Shown piece by piece: positions 16,343 through 25,519 of a stretch of 64,000 nt of DNA (position 1 is its first letter; each line of letters starts with the position of its first letter). Below the pieces are notes generated by a model. It searched no databases. It was not told the DNA's origin and was given only the letters and a program-made list of their open reading frames with translations. A program made the translations under genes and the position numbers. This stretch comes from Shouchella tritolerans (GTDB lineage Bacteria; Bacillota; Bacilli; Bacillales; Bacillaceae_D). The stretch spans positions 620,001-684,000 of the forward strand of contig NZ_JAODPB010000002.1 of NCBI RefSeq assembly GCF_025770735.1, in the 5' to 3' direction.

Positions 16343-18056
16343 AACTGCGTTGCGTGTACGACGTCAATTAATGGAAGCGATCCTATTTGAAAGGTTGCTG
16401 GACGTCAAGGAAACGAACAAAAGCAATGGTGATACGGTATTTACCGTCTATGGTCGTTCGTTTTTGTTCCAATGCATAGGAAAGCGGTCTGCTTTTGGAC
16501 GGATTCGTTTACAGCAAGGACCGTACCGACTCATAGGCAAACGTCAGGTACGACTTGCGAAGCTAGAGGAAATTGTCAGTGAACTGACAGCCAAAGAAAC
16601 GAGAAAACAAGCGCTGGTGGATGAACTGTTACAAACAATTAAGCTGAGCGATTGGAATGAAACGAGGCTTGGAATGACATCATCCAGAAGGGGTTTGGCT
16701 TATGAGCAACTGGAAGCAGCGCTGATCGAAGGCCATCTCTACCATCCTTGTTTTAAAGCACGGAAAGGATTTTCACTTGACGATCATTATCATTATGGGC
16801 CAGAAGCAAAACAATCATTTCACCTTGTCTGGCTTGGCGTTCGCAAACAAGATGCCATTGTCCATTATCCTCAAGAAGCAGGTTGCTTTTTGCAGCAGGA
16901 ATTAGGCACCTCTGTCTGGCAAGCGCTCGTGAAAGCATTATCGGAAGCTGGCGGCCAACTTAGTGAATACGAATTCATCCCTGTTCATCCGTGGCAATGG
17001 CAAGCGCTTAATGGGAATTTGCTGCAACAAGCGATCAAAAGCAGAGACGTATTGTACTTAGGCCGTTTTGGCGACGGGTACTGTGCGACTCAATCACTAA
17101 GAACAGTGATGAATGTAGAGCATGTAACAAAAGCGCAATTAAAATTGTCGTTAAATGTCGTCAACACGTCTTCAGTTCGCACGATCCCGCCTCATTTGAT
17201 TGCAGCGGCTCCAGCTATTTCAGTGTGGCTACAACGCATCATTGACAGTGACCCGTTTTTAAAAGACGAAATCGGCGTTGAGCGGTTAGCGGAGTATGCA
17301 GGGGTGGCGTACGAACCTAAAGGCAAACGATGGGACAAAGCGCTCCTTGGCCAAATTGGCTGCATTTGGCGCGAAAGCGTTTCCTCCAAATTGAGGCCAG
17401 GGGAGCAAGCGATTCCAATGAATGCGTTGCCATTGCTAGAAGAAGACGGCGCGTTGTTTATCGCCTCTCTTATAGAACAGTTTGGGATAGAGGCTTGGCT
17501 TATGCAGTTGTTCAAAATAAGCGTGGTCCCTATAATCCATTTACTAGCTGGCCACGGGATCGCAATCGAAGCACACGGACAAAACGTCATCCTTGTGACT
17601 GAACAGGGGTGGCCAAAACGCGTGATTTTGCGCGACTTTCATGAAAGTATCGAATATAAAGAGAACTTCGTGAAAAACCGTGCTTGGATCCCGCACTTTT
17701 CCACACTGCATCAAACATTTCAAACAGGCAAAATCGACGAGCATTATTGGATGTCTTCCCTTGAAGCACTAAGGGAACTGGTGATGGATACTCTTTTTGT
17801 TTATCAGCTCACAGAACTATCGTGGCGACTGGAACAGCATTTTCACTATAGCGAGCAGCGATTTTGGTCATTGGTCGACTGCGCCATCCACGATTACGCT
17901 ACTAGGGAACTCGTGCCATCAGAGCGTTTGCAAGCTTTACGGGTAGCTGCTCCTGTTATCGCTACAGAGTCACTGCTAACGAGCAAGGTGACAGGGAAGG
18001 CGAACTGCCGCCATTTGGTCAACAATGAACTTGGGAGGGGAAGCCGTTCATGTTAG
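16314..18056 (+). CDS. asbB: Petrobactin synthetase AsbB (second NIS synthetase)
   Basis: IucA/IucC-family synthetase of 580 residues. In the petrobactin pathway AsbB adds the second spermidine arm (or its dihydroxybenzoyl form) to the citrate core. Landmarks: HPCFKARKGF, IPVHPWQWQA, LRTVMNVE, LSLNVVNTSSVRTIP and GIAIEAHGQN. ATG at 16314 lies 6 bp after GAAGGTG; GTG at 16305 is an alternative. It overlaps asbC by 7 bp. Similarity to AsbA is at family level only, with distinct subtypes expected. Confidence 0.92.
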   Translation: MHMQAAPCSKTALRVRRQLMEAILFERLLDVKETNKSNGDTVFTVYGRSFLFQCIGKRSAFGRIRLQQGPYRLIGKRQVRLAKLEEIVSELTAKETRKQALVDELLQTIKLSDWNETRLGMTSSRRGLAYEQLEAALIEGHLYHPCFKARKGFSLDDHYHYGPEAKQSFHLVWLGVRKQDAIVHYPQEAGCFLQQELGTSVWQALVKALSEAGGQLSEYEFIPVHPWQWQALNGNLLQQAIKSRDVLYLGRFGDGYCATQSLRTVMNVEHVTKAQLKLSLNVVNTSSVRTIPPHLIAAAPAISVWLQRIIDSDPFLKDEIGVERLAEYAGVAYEPKGKRWDKALLGQIGCIWRESVSSKLRPGEQAIPMNALPLLEEDGALFIASLIEQFGIEAWLMQLFKISVVPIIHLLAGHGIAIEAHGQNVILVTEQGWPKRVILRDFHESIEYKENFVKNRAWIPHFSTLHQTFQTGKIDEHYWMSSLEALRELVMDTLFVYQLTELSWRLEQHFHYSEQRFWSLVDCAIHDYATRELVPSERLQALRVAAPVIATESLLTSKVTGKANCRHLVNNELGRGSRSC

Positions 18057-19288
18057 CTGTAAACGACTGCAACTATACAAAAGCAGATTGGGAGCGGTAC
18101 GAACAACAATTTGCTATGCACCCTATCTGGAAAACAGCAGAGCAATGGCGGATTGCTGTCTGCCCACAAGACATTGGAAAATGGATTGCGCTCCTTTTGT
18201 ACGTCAAAAAAAGAGGCGGCAGCTTAGTACCGATCCACCCAAATACGCCTCTCGCTGCAGCGAAGAAGATTGCCGCGCAAGCTGGCTGTTCTTATTTATT
18301 CTTTCATACGTTTGAAGCGCCACTGACGCTTTCAAACCTGGTCAGTAACTTTCCACCAGGCCTTGTCCAGTTTAGTTCAGGTACGACAGGGGTACCAAAA
18401 CAAATGGAGCGCAGTTGGTCATCGATTGATGAGGAGCTTGGCGCTTACGTCGAGCGTTTGGCTCGTATGGATGTCGATACGGTCGTAGTCGCCTGTCCAG
18501 TCACCCATTCCTATGGCCTCATCAGTGGGGTGTTAGCCGGACTGTTCCAAAATAAGAATGTAGTAGTGGTGACAGCGCAAAATCCTAAATATGTACTCAA
18601 AAAACTAACCGATTACCCAAACCATTTGTTATATGGTGCCCCGCCACTTCTGTACGCATTAGCAAAGCTAAGCAACGGCAAAACACTTCATGCTGTAATG
18701 ACCTCCGGAACACGCTTGCCAGAGGAATGGTTTCGGTTAATCCAATCAAACAGCCTAATGCTGCTTCAACAATATGGCTGCTCGGAAGCCGGCTGTATTA
18801 GCATTGCCATGCCACTCCGTTTTTCTGAAGAATTGGGTGTGCCCCTTAGCCATATACAGACAAAAGCAGGGACAGCGAGAGATAACCCTTCTGAAATTCA
18901 AGTCACCATTGGCAGCCGTACAATCAATACAGGTGATTTAGGCTACATTGATCAAGATGGAACTCTTTGCTTTCGGGAACGACTGGACGACATGATTAAT
19001 GTCGCCGGGTTAAATGTTTATCCCCACGAAGTCGAACAAGTACTGCGCGAACATCCTAGCGTAGAAGAGGCGGTCGTCTATAAAAAGGCAGACTCCTATG
19101 CGGGAGAGCGTGTTTGTGCCCAAGTATCTGCTGGAAAGGAGACGCTATCGCTTCATGAATTGCGGAGCTTTTGCATAAGCCGGCTAGCGCCCCATCAAGT
19201 CCCACATGAAATCACCATTGTTGAAGAGATTGCAAAAAACGCGAACGGAAAAATAAGCCGCGTAAAGTTAGGAGAAGCAAAAGGATGA
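18050..19288 (+). CDS. asbC: 3,4-dihydroxybenzoate-AMP ligase AsbC
   Basis: ANL-superfamily adenylation enzyme of 412 residues. AsbC activates 3,4-dihydroxybenzoate with ATP and loads it on the AsbD carrier. Core motifs: A3 FSSGTTGVPKQ (about residue 105), YGCSEAG, NTGDLGYIDQDG (A7) and RLDDMINVAGLNVYPHEVE (A8), with the late lysine in AKNANGKISR. The protein is shorter than typical ANL enzymes at the N-terminus, as in B. anthracis AsbC. ATG at 18050 follows GGGAGGGGAAG. It overlaps asbD by 4 bp. Confidence 0.93.
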   Translation: MLAVNDCNYTKADWERYEQQFAMHPIWKTAEQWRIAVCPQDIGKWIALLLYVKKRGGSLVPIHPNTPLAAAKKIAAQAGCSYLFFHTFEAPLTLSNLVSNFPPGLVQFSSGTTGVPKQMERSWSSIDEELGAYVERLARMDVDTVVVACPVTHSYGLISGVLAGLFQNKNVVVVTAQNPKYVLKKLTDYPNHLLYGAPPLLYALAKLSNGKTLHAVMTSGTRLPEEWFRLIQSNSLMLLQQYGCSEAGCISIAMPLRFSEELGVPLSHIQTKAGTARDNPSEIQVTIGSRTINTGDLGYIDQDGTLCFRERLDDMINVAGLNVYPHEVEQVLREHPSVEEAVVYKKADSYAGERVCAQVSAGKETLSLHELRSFCISRLAPHQVPHEITIVEEIAKNANGKISRVKLGEAKG

Positions 19289-19551
19289 CGAAAAAGGAAG
19301 CTATTGATGCGATTTATGCGATTTTAGAGAATGAATTAAAATTGCCAACGCTTGAACAGTTCCATCAAGACGCACGAATGAACGAAGATCTGGCGCTTGA
19401 TTCCATTATGATTTTGCAGCTCTTGCTTGAATTAGAGATGAAATATGGCGTTGCCATCCCAGATGAGCACATTGATGTAAAAGCATTTTACACAGTCGGC
19501 GCATTGGCTGCATTTGTTGCCGACAAACAGGAAGAGCCGCTTTATGATTAA
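19285..19551 (+). CDS. asbD: Aryl carrier protein AsbD
   Basis: Carrier protein of 88 residues. The 4'-phosphopantetheine attachment serine is Ser40 in LALDSIMIL. It carries 3,4-dihydroxybenzoate as a thioester between AsbC and AsbE. ATG lies in an ATGA overlap with asbC; the stop overlaps asbE by 8 bp. A phosphopantetheinyl transferase from elsewhere in the genome is needed to activate it. Confidence 0.93.
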   Translation: MTKKEAIDAIYAILENELKLPTLEQFHQDARMNEDLALDSIMILQLLLELEMKYGVAIPDEHIDVKAFYTVGALAAFVADKQEEPLYD

Positions 19552-20518
19552 AGTCCACTGTTTTGTCAGTTGCATATGTGAAATTCTTAAAAAAAGCGGC
19601 GTTGACCACCGTCCTTATTATTTTGGTGTGTGGGATGCTGATTTTGCAATCGACGATTCGTATGCTTTAGCATATCATTCTGAAAAAATCGACCATTCAT
19701 TTTTGAAAAACTGGTATCGTCATTTATACGGAATTGACATGCAGGAGTGGTATAAAAAGGAGCAATCGAAAAAGGCAAATATCGCCGCGCTTGAAACGTT
19801 ACTTGAAACGAGGCCTCCTTTTCGGAACGTGATGGTGATGCTTGATTTGGCACTTTTACCAGAACGGGAAAACAAATTCCACCAAAAGCCGTTCCCTCAC
19901 TATGTGCTGTTAGAAAAAACAGACACGGATGGTCAGTGGCTTATGCTTGATCCTGACTACCGGTGGGAAGGCGTCATGGAAAAAGAGCGGATTTTAGAGG
20001 CGATCCGTTCCCCTGATGTGGGCGGTGGCTTTTATTTTGATGCAAAACGGATCCATCATCCGACGCCAGAAACGGTCGAGGCCTATTTTCAAACATGCAT
20101 GAAGCTGCATTCGAATCCCCTTACCGAAGGGGTACGAACGATTGTTAAAGCCTATGTGAACGGAAGTGAAAAGGCGCGTTTTTCAGAGCTTTCCATTGCC
20201 TTAAAACAGTTGCCTGTGCTGGCGATTCGCAAATATGCGTATGAGCATGCGTTTGCTTACTTTTGGAAAGAGCTTGGCTTTAAGGAAGCTGAATTTGAAG
20301 CATGGTGCGATGAAATCGAGAAATTGGCGAAAGGCTATACAACTGTTCACTACCGGGCAATGAAGCTTTCTAGAACCAAAAATGAGCAGGATTACCAAGC
20401 GGTGCTTGCCCAACTGGAAAAACAAGATGTACGGGAAAGGCGGATAAAACACTGCCTGTACGATTATTTTAAGGAATGGCAGCAATTACAAGCAAAAGCG
20501 AGGGGGGTGAACGCATGA
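19544..20518 (+). CDS. asbE: Petrobactin aryl transferase AsbE
   Basis: Protein of 324 residues matching AsbE in position and length. AsbE moves the 3,4-dihydroxybenzoyl group from AsbD to spermidine or the citryl-spermidine intermediate. A Cys and several His lie near the N-terminus (CFVSCICEILKK, VDHRPYYFGVWD), the region resembling BtrH N-terminal acyltransferases. ATG at 19544 lies 7 bp after AGGAAGAG; an upstream frame to 19514 is rejected because it would start deep inside asbD. It overlaps asbF by 4 bp. Confidence 0.9.
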   Translation: MIKVHCFVSCICEILKKSGVDHRPYYFGVWDADFAIDDSYALAYHSEKIDHSFLKNWYRHLYGIDMQEWYKKEQSKKANIAALETLLETRPPFRNVMVMLDLALLPERENKFHQKPFPHYVLLEKTDTDGQWLMLDPDYRWEGVMEKERILEAIRSPDVGGGFYFDAKRIHHPTPETVEAYFQTCMKLHSNPLTEGVRTIVKAYVNGSEKARFSELSIALKQLPVLAIRKYAYEHAFAYFWKELGFKEAEFEAWCDEIEKLAKGYTTVHYRAMKLSRTKNEQDYQAVLAQLEKQDVRERRIKHCLYDYFKEWQQLQAKARGVNA

Positions 20519-21333
20519 ACGTGTCAATTTGTACCATTTCTTTTCGTCATACGCTAGTGTCGATCGACCAGCTTGCTGACTGGGCGAAGGCGCACAATGT
20601 CGATGGAATTGAATTGTGGGCCCCTCATGCCCGCCACTTGCTTGCCACTCCCTTCTACAATGGCGACTGGCTTAAAAAATATGGCCTTATCGTACCAATG
20701 GTAAGCGATTACTTTCCGCTTTATGAAGAATGGAATACGTTAATAAACGCTGCAAAACAAACATCGCTTCTGTTGACAAGATGGAATACGAACCACATCC
20801 GTACATTTGCCGGTGCAAAGGGGAGCAAGCATACGACAAAAACAGAACGAGCCTATCTTGTAAAACGGTTAGCTTGTCTTTGTGACCACTTTTTTGACAA
20901 AGGTCAATATGTGTTAGTGGAAACGCACCCCCATACATTATGTGATACGGTCCCATCCACGCTGCAACTGTTGGCGGAAGTCGACCACCCAGGGTTAGCG
21001 ATCAATTTTGATGTCCTTCATGTATGGGAAAGCGGAGCGGATGTAAACGGTGCGTTTAAACAATTGCAACCTCATATTCGCCATCTACATTTAAAAAACA
21101 TTCGCTCGCCAGGCGACTTAGATGTATTTGCTCCTGAAAACGTTTATGCCGCTGCCGGATCTAGAGAGGGAATGACTGGGCTGTTTAATGGGTGTTTTGA
21201 TTATGAATCCTTTCTGTCAGCGAATCAATTAGACGGGGTCAATGTCTCGCTTGAATGGTTCGGGAACGATCCGTTTCAAGTATTAGCACAAGACTGCCAG
21301 CAATTAATGAAATGGAAAACAGTCCCCATGTAA
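20515..21333 (+). CDS. asbF: 3-dehydroshikimate dehydratase AsbF
   Basis: Xylose-isomerase-like TIM-barrel enzyme of 272 residues. AsbF converts 3-dehydroshikimate to 3,4-dihydroxybenzoate, the iron-binding arm of petrobactin. Metal ligands are expected from VDGIELWAPHARH (Glu), LVETHPHT (Glu-His), INFDVLHVWES (Asp-His) and SLEWFGND (Glu). GGGGGTGA precedes the ATG in an ATGA overlap with asbE. It is the last gene of the operon; a terminator follows. No exporter or receptor gene is adjacent. Confidence 0.94.
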   Translation: MNVSICTISFRHTLVSIDQLADWAKAHNVDGIELWAPHARHLLATPFYNGDWLKKYGLIVPMVSDYFPLYEEWNTLINAAKQTSLLLTRWNTNHIRTFAGAKGSKHTTKTERAYLVKRLACLCDHFFDKGQYVLVETHPHTLCDTVPSTLQLLAEVDHPGLAINFDVLHVWESGADVNGAFKQLQPHIRHLHLKNIRSPGDLDVFAPENVYAAAGSREGMTGLFNGCFDYESFLSANQLDGVNVSLEWFGNDPFQVLAQDCQQLMKWKTVPM

Positions 21334-21358
21334 AGCGGTTCCTTTGTTTCACATTAGA

Positions 21359-21390
21359 AGAGCTGCTTTAATGCGCAGCAGCTCTCTTTT
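21359..21390 (+). terminator. Terminator of the asb operon
   Basis: AGAGCTGCT...AGCAGCTCT stem followed by CTTTT; its right half lies inside the end of the converging minus-strand gene. Confidence 0.75.
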
Positions 21391-21913
21391 GGGCAAGAAT
21401 CCATGGAACGGCGGCACGCAAGTCCGGGTAGCGTGCGTCTGCTTGGAAATCGTCATTTGTGCGGGCGTGAACTAAGACCGTTTGACAACCTGCCTTTTGG
21501 CCCGCACGAATGTCTGGTTCGCGGTCGCCTACCATGACACTCTTGGACAAGTCAACGTGATGTTTTTCCGCCAGTTTTTCCAGTAGATAAGCTTTTGGTT
21601 TACGGCAAGGACATCCTTCATTAGGTTTATGGGGGCAATAGGCGACATCGTCGATTTTTGCCCCTAGCACTTTTAAGTCGGCCTGCATTTTTTCATGAAT
21701 GCGCTCGAGCTTTTTTTCTTTCATGTAGCCAAGTCCAATGCCGCCTTGGTTGGTAACAACAAAGACGAGGAAGCCTGCTTTGTTGAAGAAGCGAATCGCT
21801 TCGGCTACCCCATCTAGCAAGTGGAAGTCGTTTGCATCGTTGACGAATTTAACACGCTTGGATAATACTTCGTTAATGACCCCATCACGGTCTAAAAAAA
21901 CGGCTTGTTTCAT
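21368..21913 (-). CDS. HAD-IIIA phosphatase, GmhB-like
   Basis: HAD-superfamily phosphatase of 181 residues in the D-glycero-D-manno-heptose 1,7-bisphosphate 7-phosphatase / histidinol-phosphatase group. Motif I is FLDRDGVIN (Asp8, Asp10), motif [12 protein letters not shown], a zinc loop [15 protein letters not shown], and motif [14 protein letters not shown] at 21913 follows AAAGGGAGGA; the longer frame to 22066 lacks support. Heptose synthesis partners are not nearby, so the physiological substrate is unsure. It converges on the asb operon and is divergent from dsdA. Confidence 0.88.
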   Translation of the reverse strand: MKQAVFLDRDGVINEVLSKRVKFVNDANDFHLLDGVAEAIRFFNKAGFLVFVVTNQGGIGLGYMKEKKLERIHEKMQADLKVLGAKIDDVAYCPHKPNEGCPCRKPKAYLLEKLAEKHHVDLSKSVMVGDREPDIRAGQKAGCQTVLVHARTNDDFQADARYPDLRAAVPWILAQKRAAAH

Positions 21914-21991
21914 GTTAATCCTCCCTTTGATGTTCCCAAATCCTTGGTTGTGTAAAAGTGTCGTCCCCCATTTACGATGTGCATTTACAAA

Positions 21992-22004
21992 GGGGAATAT
22001 CCCC
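21992..22004. promoter_or_regulatory. Small palindrome between gmhB-like gene and dsdA
   Basis: GGGGA-ATA-TCCCC perfect 5-bp arms in the divergent intergenic region, 55 bp before dsdA. It may be an operator; there is no other support. Confidence 0.25.
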
Positions 22005-22058
22005 AGCCGGATGGTCCTTAAATGTGCTAAAGTAAAAGAAAAAAGGAGGGGGATAAAC

Positions 22059-23381
22059 ATGGACATAGCAGGCAGAAATCGAGAGCAGTGGTTGGAAGCT
22101 TACCCACTTTTACGACAGATTGTCTCGACAAAGGAAGTGTGGTGGGCCAACCCTGACAGGCAGCCTGTAAACGAAGGGCTAGCAGGCCTTCCTTTAAAAG
22201 AAGAGGACGTGAAGAAAGCAGAACAGCGGTTGCGACGTTTTGCCCCATACATAGCGAGCGTGTTTCCGGAAACGAAAGGGGCAAGGGGCTTGATCGAATC
22301 GCCGCTTATCGACATTCCATCAATGAAGCACAAGCTTGAACAACGCTTTGGCAAAAACTTGCCAGGCAGGCTTTTGCTTAAAGGCGATCACGAGTTGCCT
22401 ATTTCAGGATCAATTAAAGCGCGGGGCGGTATTTATGAAGTGTTGAAGCATGCGGAAAGCTTGTTGATGGAACAGCAACTTCTCACTAAACAAGACGATT
22501 ATTCATTGATCGCTACGAACACGATTCAATCGTTTTTTTCTTCTTATGCCATTGTTGTTGGGTCAACAGGTAATTTAGGGTTGAGCATTGGCATCATTAG
22601 CGCAAAGCTAGGATTTCGCGTGACGGTGCACATGTCAGCCGATGCAAAGCAATGGAAAAAAGACATGTTACGAGAAAAAGGCGTGCGTGTAGTGGAACAT
22701 TCCGCCGATTACAGCAAGGCAGTCGAAGAGGGGAGGAAAGAATCAGACGCTGATCCGTACAGCTATTTTATCGATGACGAACATTCAATCGATCTATTTG
22801 TAGGGTACGCTGTCGCCGCATTTCGCTTAAAAGAACAATTGCAGGAAAAGGGAATTGCCGTCACAAAAGACCAACCGCTCCATGTCTATCTTCCTTGTGG
22901 CGTTGGCGGCGGTCCTGGTGGGGTTGCTTTCGGCTTGAAGCTCGTTTTCGGCGACGCGGTCCGCTGTTTTTTCGCGGAGCCTACCCATTCGCCATGTATG
23001 TTAATTGGTATGTTAACTAGAAAGCACCATTGCGTCTCTGTCCAAGACTTTGGAATCGACAACCAGACAGCAGCCGACGGCCTTGCGGTAGGGAGACCGT
23101 CTGGCTTTGTTGGTCGCATGATGGCTCCATTGCTTGAGGGCATCTACACGATCGCTGATCCGATGCTCTATACACTCCTCGCCGATCTCGCTGATGCAGA
23201 AGGCCTCTTTATAGAACCATCAGCGGTTGCGGGATTATACGGCCCTATACAACTCGAAAAGAGAGGGCTATATACCGATGCAGCGACTCATCTTGTCTGG
23301 GCGACAGGAGGAAGCATGGTGCCTAAAGAGGTCATGGAAACCGATTACCAAATAGGTGTCAACTTGCGGGCTGAACTGTAG
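22059..23381 (+). CDS. dsdA: D-serine dehydratase DsdA
   Basis: PLP-dependent fold-type-II enzyme of 440 residues (E. coli DsdA has 442) converting D-serine to pyruvate and ammonia. The PLP lysine is Lys120 in [26 protein letters not shown] is the substrate loop and [13 protein letters not shown] the phosphate-binding loop. ATG at 22059 follows AAAGGAGGGGG; the frame is open back to 21738 but antisense to the phosphatase. It detoxifies or catabolises D-serine; no permease or LysR activator is next to it. Confidence 0.94.
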   Translation: MDIAGRNREQWLEAYPLLRQIVSTKEVWWANPDRQPVNEGLAGLPLKEEDVKKAEQRLRRFAPYIASVFPETKGARGLIESPLIDIPSMKHKLEQRFGKNLPGRLLLKGDHELPISGSIKARGGIYEVLKHAESLLMEQQLLTKQDDYSLIATNTIQSFFSSYAIVVGSTGNLGLSIGIISAKLGFRVTVHMSADAKQWKKDMLREKGVRVVEHSADYSKAVEEGRKESDADPYSYFIDDEHSIDLFVGYAVAAFRLKEQLQEKGIAVTKDQPLHVYLPCGVGGGPGGVAFGLKLVFGDAVRCFFAEPTHSPCMLIGMLTRKHHCVSVQDFGIDNQTAADGLAVGRPSGFVGRMMAPLLEGIYTIADPMLYTLLADLADAEGLFIEPSAVAGLYGPIQLEKRGLYTDAATHLVWATGGSMVPKEVMETDYQIGVNLRAEL

Positions 23382-23474
23382 ATTTAGTAGGCAAGTACTC
23401 GCGTCGAGGTTCAGGAAAAGAATATTCGGACTGATTATTTGGGAAAAGAACACTTAGGTTACAGTTATTAGACG

Positions 23475-23506
23475 AGAAAGCTCTTACATTAGCAGGGCTT
23501 TCTTTA
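23475..23506 (+). terminator. Terminator after dsdA
   Basis: GAAAGCTC...GGGCTTTC stem (one G-T pair) followed by TTT. It is distant (93 bp) from the dsdA stop. The rest of 23382-23669 shows no gene. Confidence 0.55.
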
Positions 23507-23669
23507 GACAGCTTAATGGTCACAAAACAGAAATGGCCTGCATGGGTTAACTAGCTAAGAATTCCATGGCTATAGCCATGTTGGAGGCTCAAGTAAGCAA
23601 AACGGTACTGGTTTTCTCTCATCTATGCTACACTGGGCACTGGATAAAGAGAGAGGGAGTTCAATAACT

Positions 23670-24437
23670 ATGAAATTCGTATCGTGGAACGTCAATGGCC
23701 TCCGCGCATGTGTAAGAAAAGGCTTTTTAGATTTTTTTCATCAAGTTGATGCAGACGTGTTTTGTTTACAGGAAACGAAGCTACAAAAAGGGCAAATCAC
23801 GCTTGAGCTGCCTGGCTATGAACAATACTGGAACGATGCGGAGCGTAAAGGTTATTCAGGGACAGCAATTTTTACTAAACACTCTCCGCTGTCTGTCACA
23901 TATGGAATCGGCGATCATTTTCCAGATAACGAAGGGCGCGTCATCACCCTTGAGTTTGAGAACTACTATGTCGTAACGATGTATACGCCTAATGCTAAAC
24001 GGGACTTAAGCAGACTGCCATACCGGTTGCAGTGGGAGGAAGCCGCTAGGGAACATCTGACTCTACTGGAAAAGCAAAAACCTGTTGTTTTCTGCGGTGA
24101 TCTCAATGTCGCACACCAGCCGATTGATGTTCGAAATGACCGGGCGAATATCGGCAATTCTGGTTTTACCGATGAAGAGAGAGCCGAGTTTGGCAAGCTG
24201 CTCGAGGCGGGATTTGTCGATACATTTCGCCATTTTTACCCTGATGATGAGGATGCCTTTACATGGTGGTCGTACATGGCCAATGTCCGGGCCCGTAACA
24301 TTGGCTGGCGCATTGATTATTTCCTTATTTCCAGGGCGTTGATGCCTTATCTTGCCGACGCTTCTATTCATTCATCGGTCTTAGGCAGCGATCACTGCCC
24401 GATAGAACTACGCCTCGATTTGCAGCCAGATGAATAA
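23670..24437 (+). CDS. exoA: Exodeoxyribonuclease III / AP endonuclease ExoA
   Basis: Mg-dependent endonuclease-exonuclease-phosphatase-fold enzyme of 255 residues that cuts at abasic sites in base-excision repair. Active-site segments: SWNVNGLRA (Asn7-Asn9), LQETKLQ (Glu35), CGDLNVAH, FTWWSYMANVRARNIGWRID and GSDHCPI (Asp-His). ATG at 23670 follows GAGAGGGAG with about 11 bp spacing. It complements the Mpg glycosylase earlier in the window, though the two are not linked. Confidence 0.95.
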   Translation: MKFVSWNVNGLRACVRKGFLDFFHQVDADVFCLQETKLQKGQITLELPGYEQYWNDAERKGYSGTAIFTKHSPLSVTYGIGDHFPDNEGRVITLEFENYYVVTMYTPNAKRDLSRLPYRLQWEEAAREHLTLLEKQKPVVFCGDLNVAHQPIDVRNDRANIGNSGFTDEERAEFGKLLEAGFVDTFRHFYPDDEDAFTWWSYMANVRARNIGWRIDYFLISRALMPYLADASIHSSVLGSDHCPIELRLDLQPDE

Positions 24438-24451
24438 ATCGGGACCGCTTT

Positions 24452-24487
24452 AAAGCTAGTTGCTTGCTCTTGTCCAACTAGCTTTTT
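24452..24487 (+). terminator. Terminator after exoA
   Basis: AAAGCTAGTTG...CAACTAGCTTT perfect stem followed by TTC, 15 bp after exoA. Confidence 0.8.
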
Positions 24488-24668
24488 CGGTCTTCCTATC
24501 GATAGTGTAACCATACTTTTTTATAAGCAAGTGGCATTGCCGACAATGAAAGGACACTGGGCTCATTCGCCACTTCTGCTTACGCAAGACGGTCATTATG
24601 CGTTATAATAACGTTGAGAACCAGCGCTGTGGCCTGGAATTGAAAAGGGAAAGAGAGTGGGTACGAAT

Positions 24669-25385
24669 ATGGGCCGTAAATGGAATAACATTAAAGAAAA
24701 AAAAGCTTCTAAAGACGCCAATACAAGCCGGATTTACGCCAAATTTGGCCGTGAGATTTATGTAGCTGCCAGACAAGGGGAGCCTGATCCTGAATTAAAC
24801 CAAGCCTTAAAAGCGGTACTGGAACGGGCGAAGACGTACAATGTCCCGAAATCCATCATTGACCGTGCCATTGAGAAGGCAAAAGGCGGCTCAGATGAAA
24901 GTTATGAGGAACGTCGTTATGAAGGGTTTGGGCCAAACGGGGCGATGGTGATTGTCGATGCTTTAACAAACAATGTCAACCGCACCGCGTCTGACGTTCG
25001 CGCTGCTTTTGGAAAAAATGGCGGAAACATGGGTGTCAGTGGTTCAGTCGCCTATATGTTCGACAGAGTGGCTGTCATCGGTTTTGAAGGCAAAACAGCC
25101 GACGAAGCACTAGAGATTTTAATGGACGCCGATGTTGATGCCAAAGACATTATTGAAGAAGATGACACGGTAATTATTTACGCGGAACCAGACCAGTTTC
25201 ACGCTGTCCAAGAAGCGTTTCGAAACGCCGGAATAGAGGAATTTTCTGTTGCCGAATTTTCGATGATTGCCCACAACGAAGTGACGCTTTCAGAGGAAGT
25301 GCAAGCACAGTTTGAAAAAATGATTGACGCGATTGAAGACTTGGAAGATGTACAACAAGTCTATCACAATGTTGACTTGGCTTAG
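24669..25385 (+). CDS. yeeI: YebC/PmpR-family protein YeeI
   Basis: Protein of 238 residues, nearly the same as B. subtilis YeeI from [12 protein letters not shown] onward. The family was annotated as transcriptional regulators; some YebC members are now known to help ribosomes through proline-rich stalls. A conserved RYEGFGPNG segment is at about residue 80. ATG at 24669 is chosen by homology; GTG at 24657 is an in-frame alternative with AAGGGAAAGAGA upstream. TATAAT at 24604-24609 may be its -10, with a poor -35. Confidence 0.92.
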   Translation: MGRKWNNIKEKKASKDANTSRIYAKFGREIYVAARQGEPDPELNQALKAVLERAKTYNVPKSIIDRAIEKAKGGSDESYEERRYEGFGPNGAMVIVDALTNNVNRTASDVRAAFGKNGGNMGVSGSVAYMFDRVAVIGFEGKTADEALEILMDADVDAKDIIEEDDTVIIYAEPDQFHAVQEAFRNAGIEEFSVAEFSMIAHNEVTLSEEVQAQFEKMIDAIEDLEDVQQVYHNVDLA

Positions 25386-25519
25386 GACAACGAGCAAGGC
25401 TAGCACTGGTTTAACCGCTGTTTAAACAGTACGGGCATTAGGCAAAGACTGCTTAAAAATAGCGTCGTATAGGCCAACGCCACTAAATAAGACATATAGA
25501 ACGATTGGAGCGATTGACG

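Noticed and set aside
21960-22010. SigB-type promoter before dsdA
   Set aside because: GGGAAT resembles a SigB -10, but the ATTTAC -35 and spacing are poor; the GGGGA-ATA-TCCCC palindrome explains the pattern equally well.
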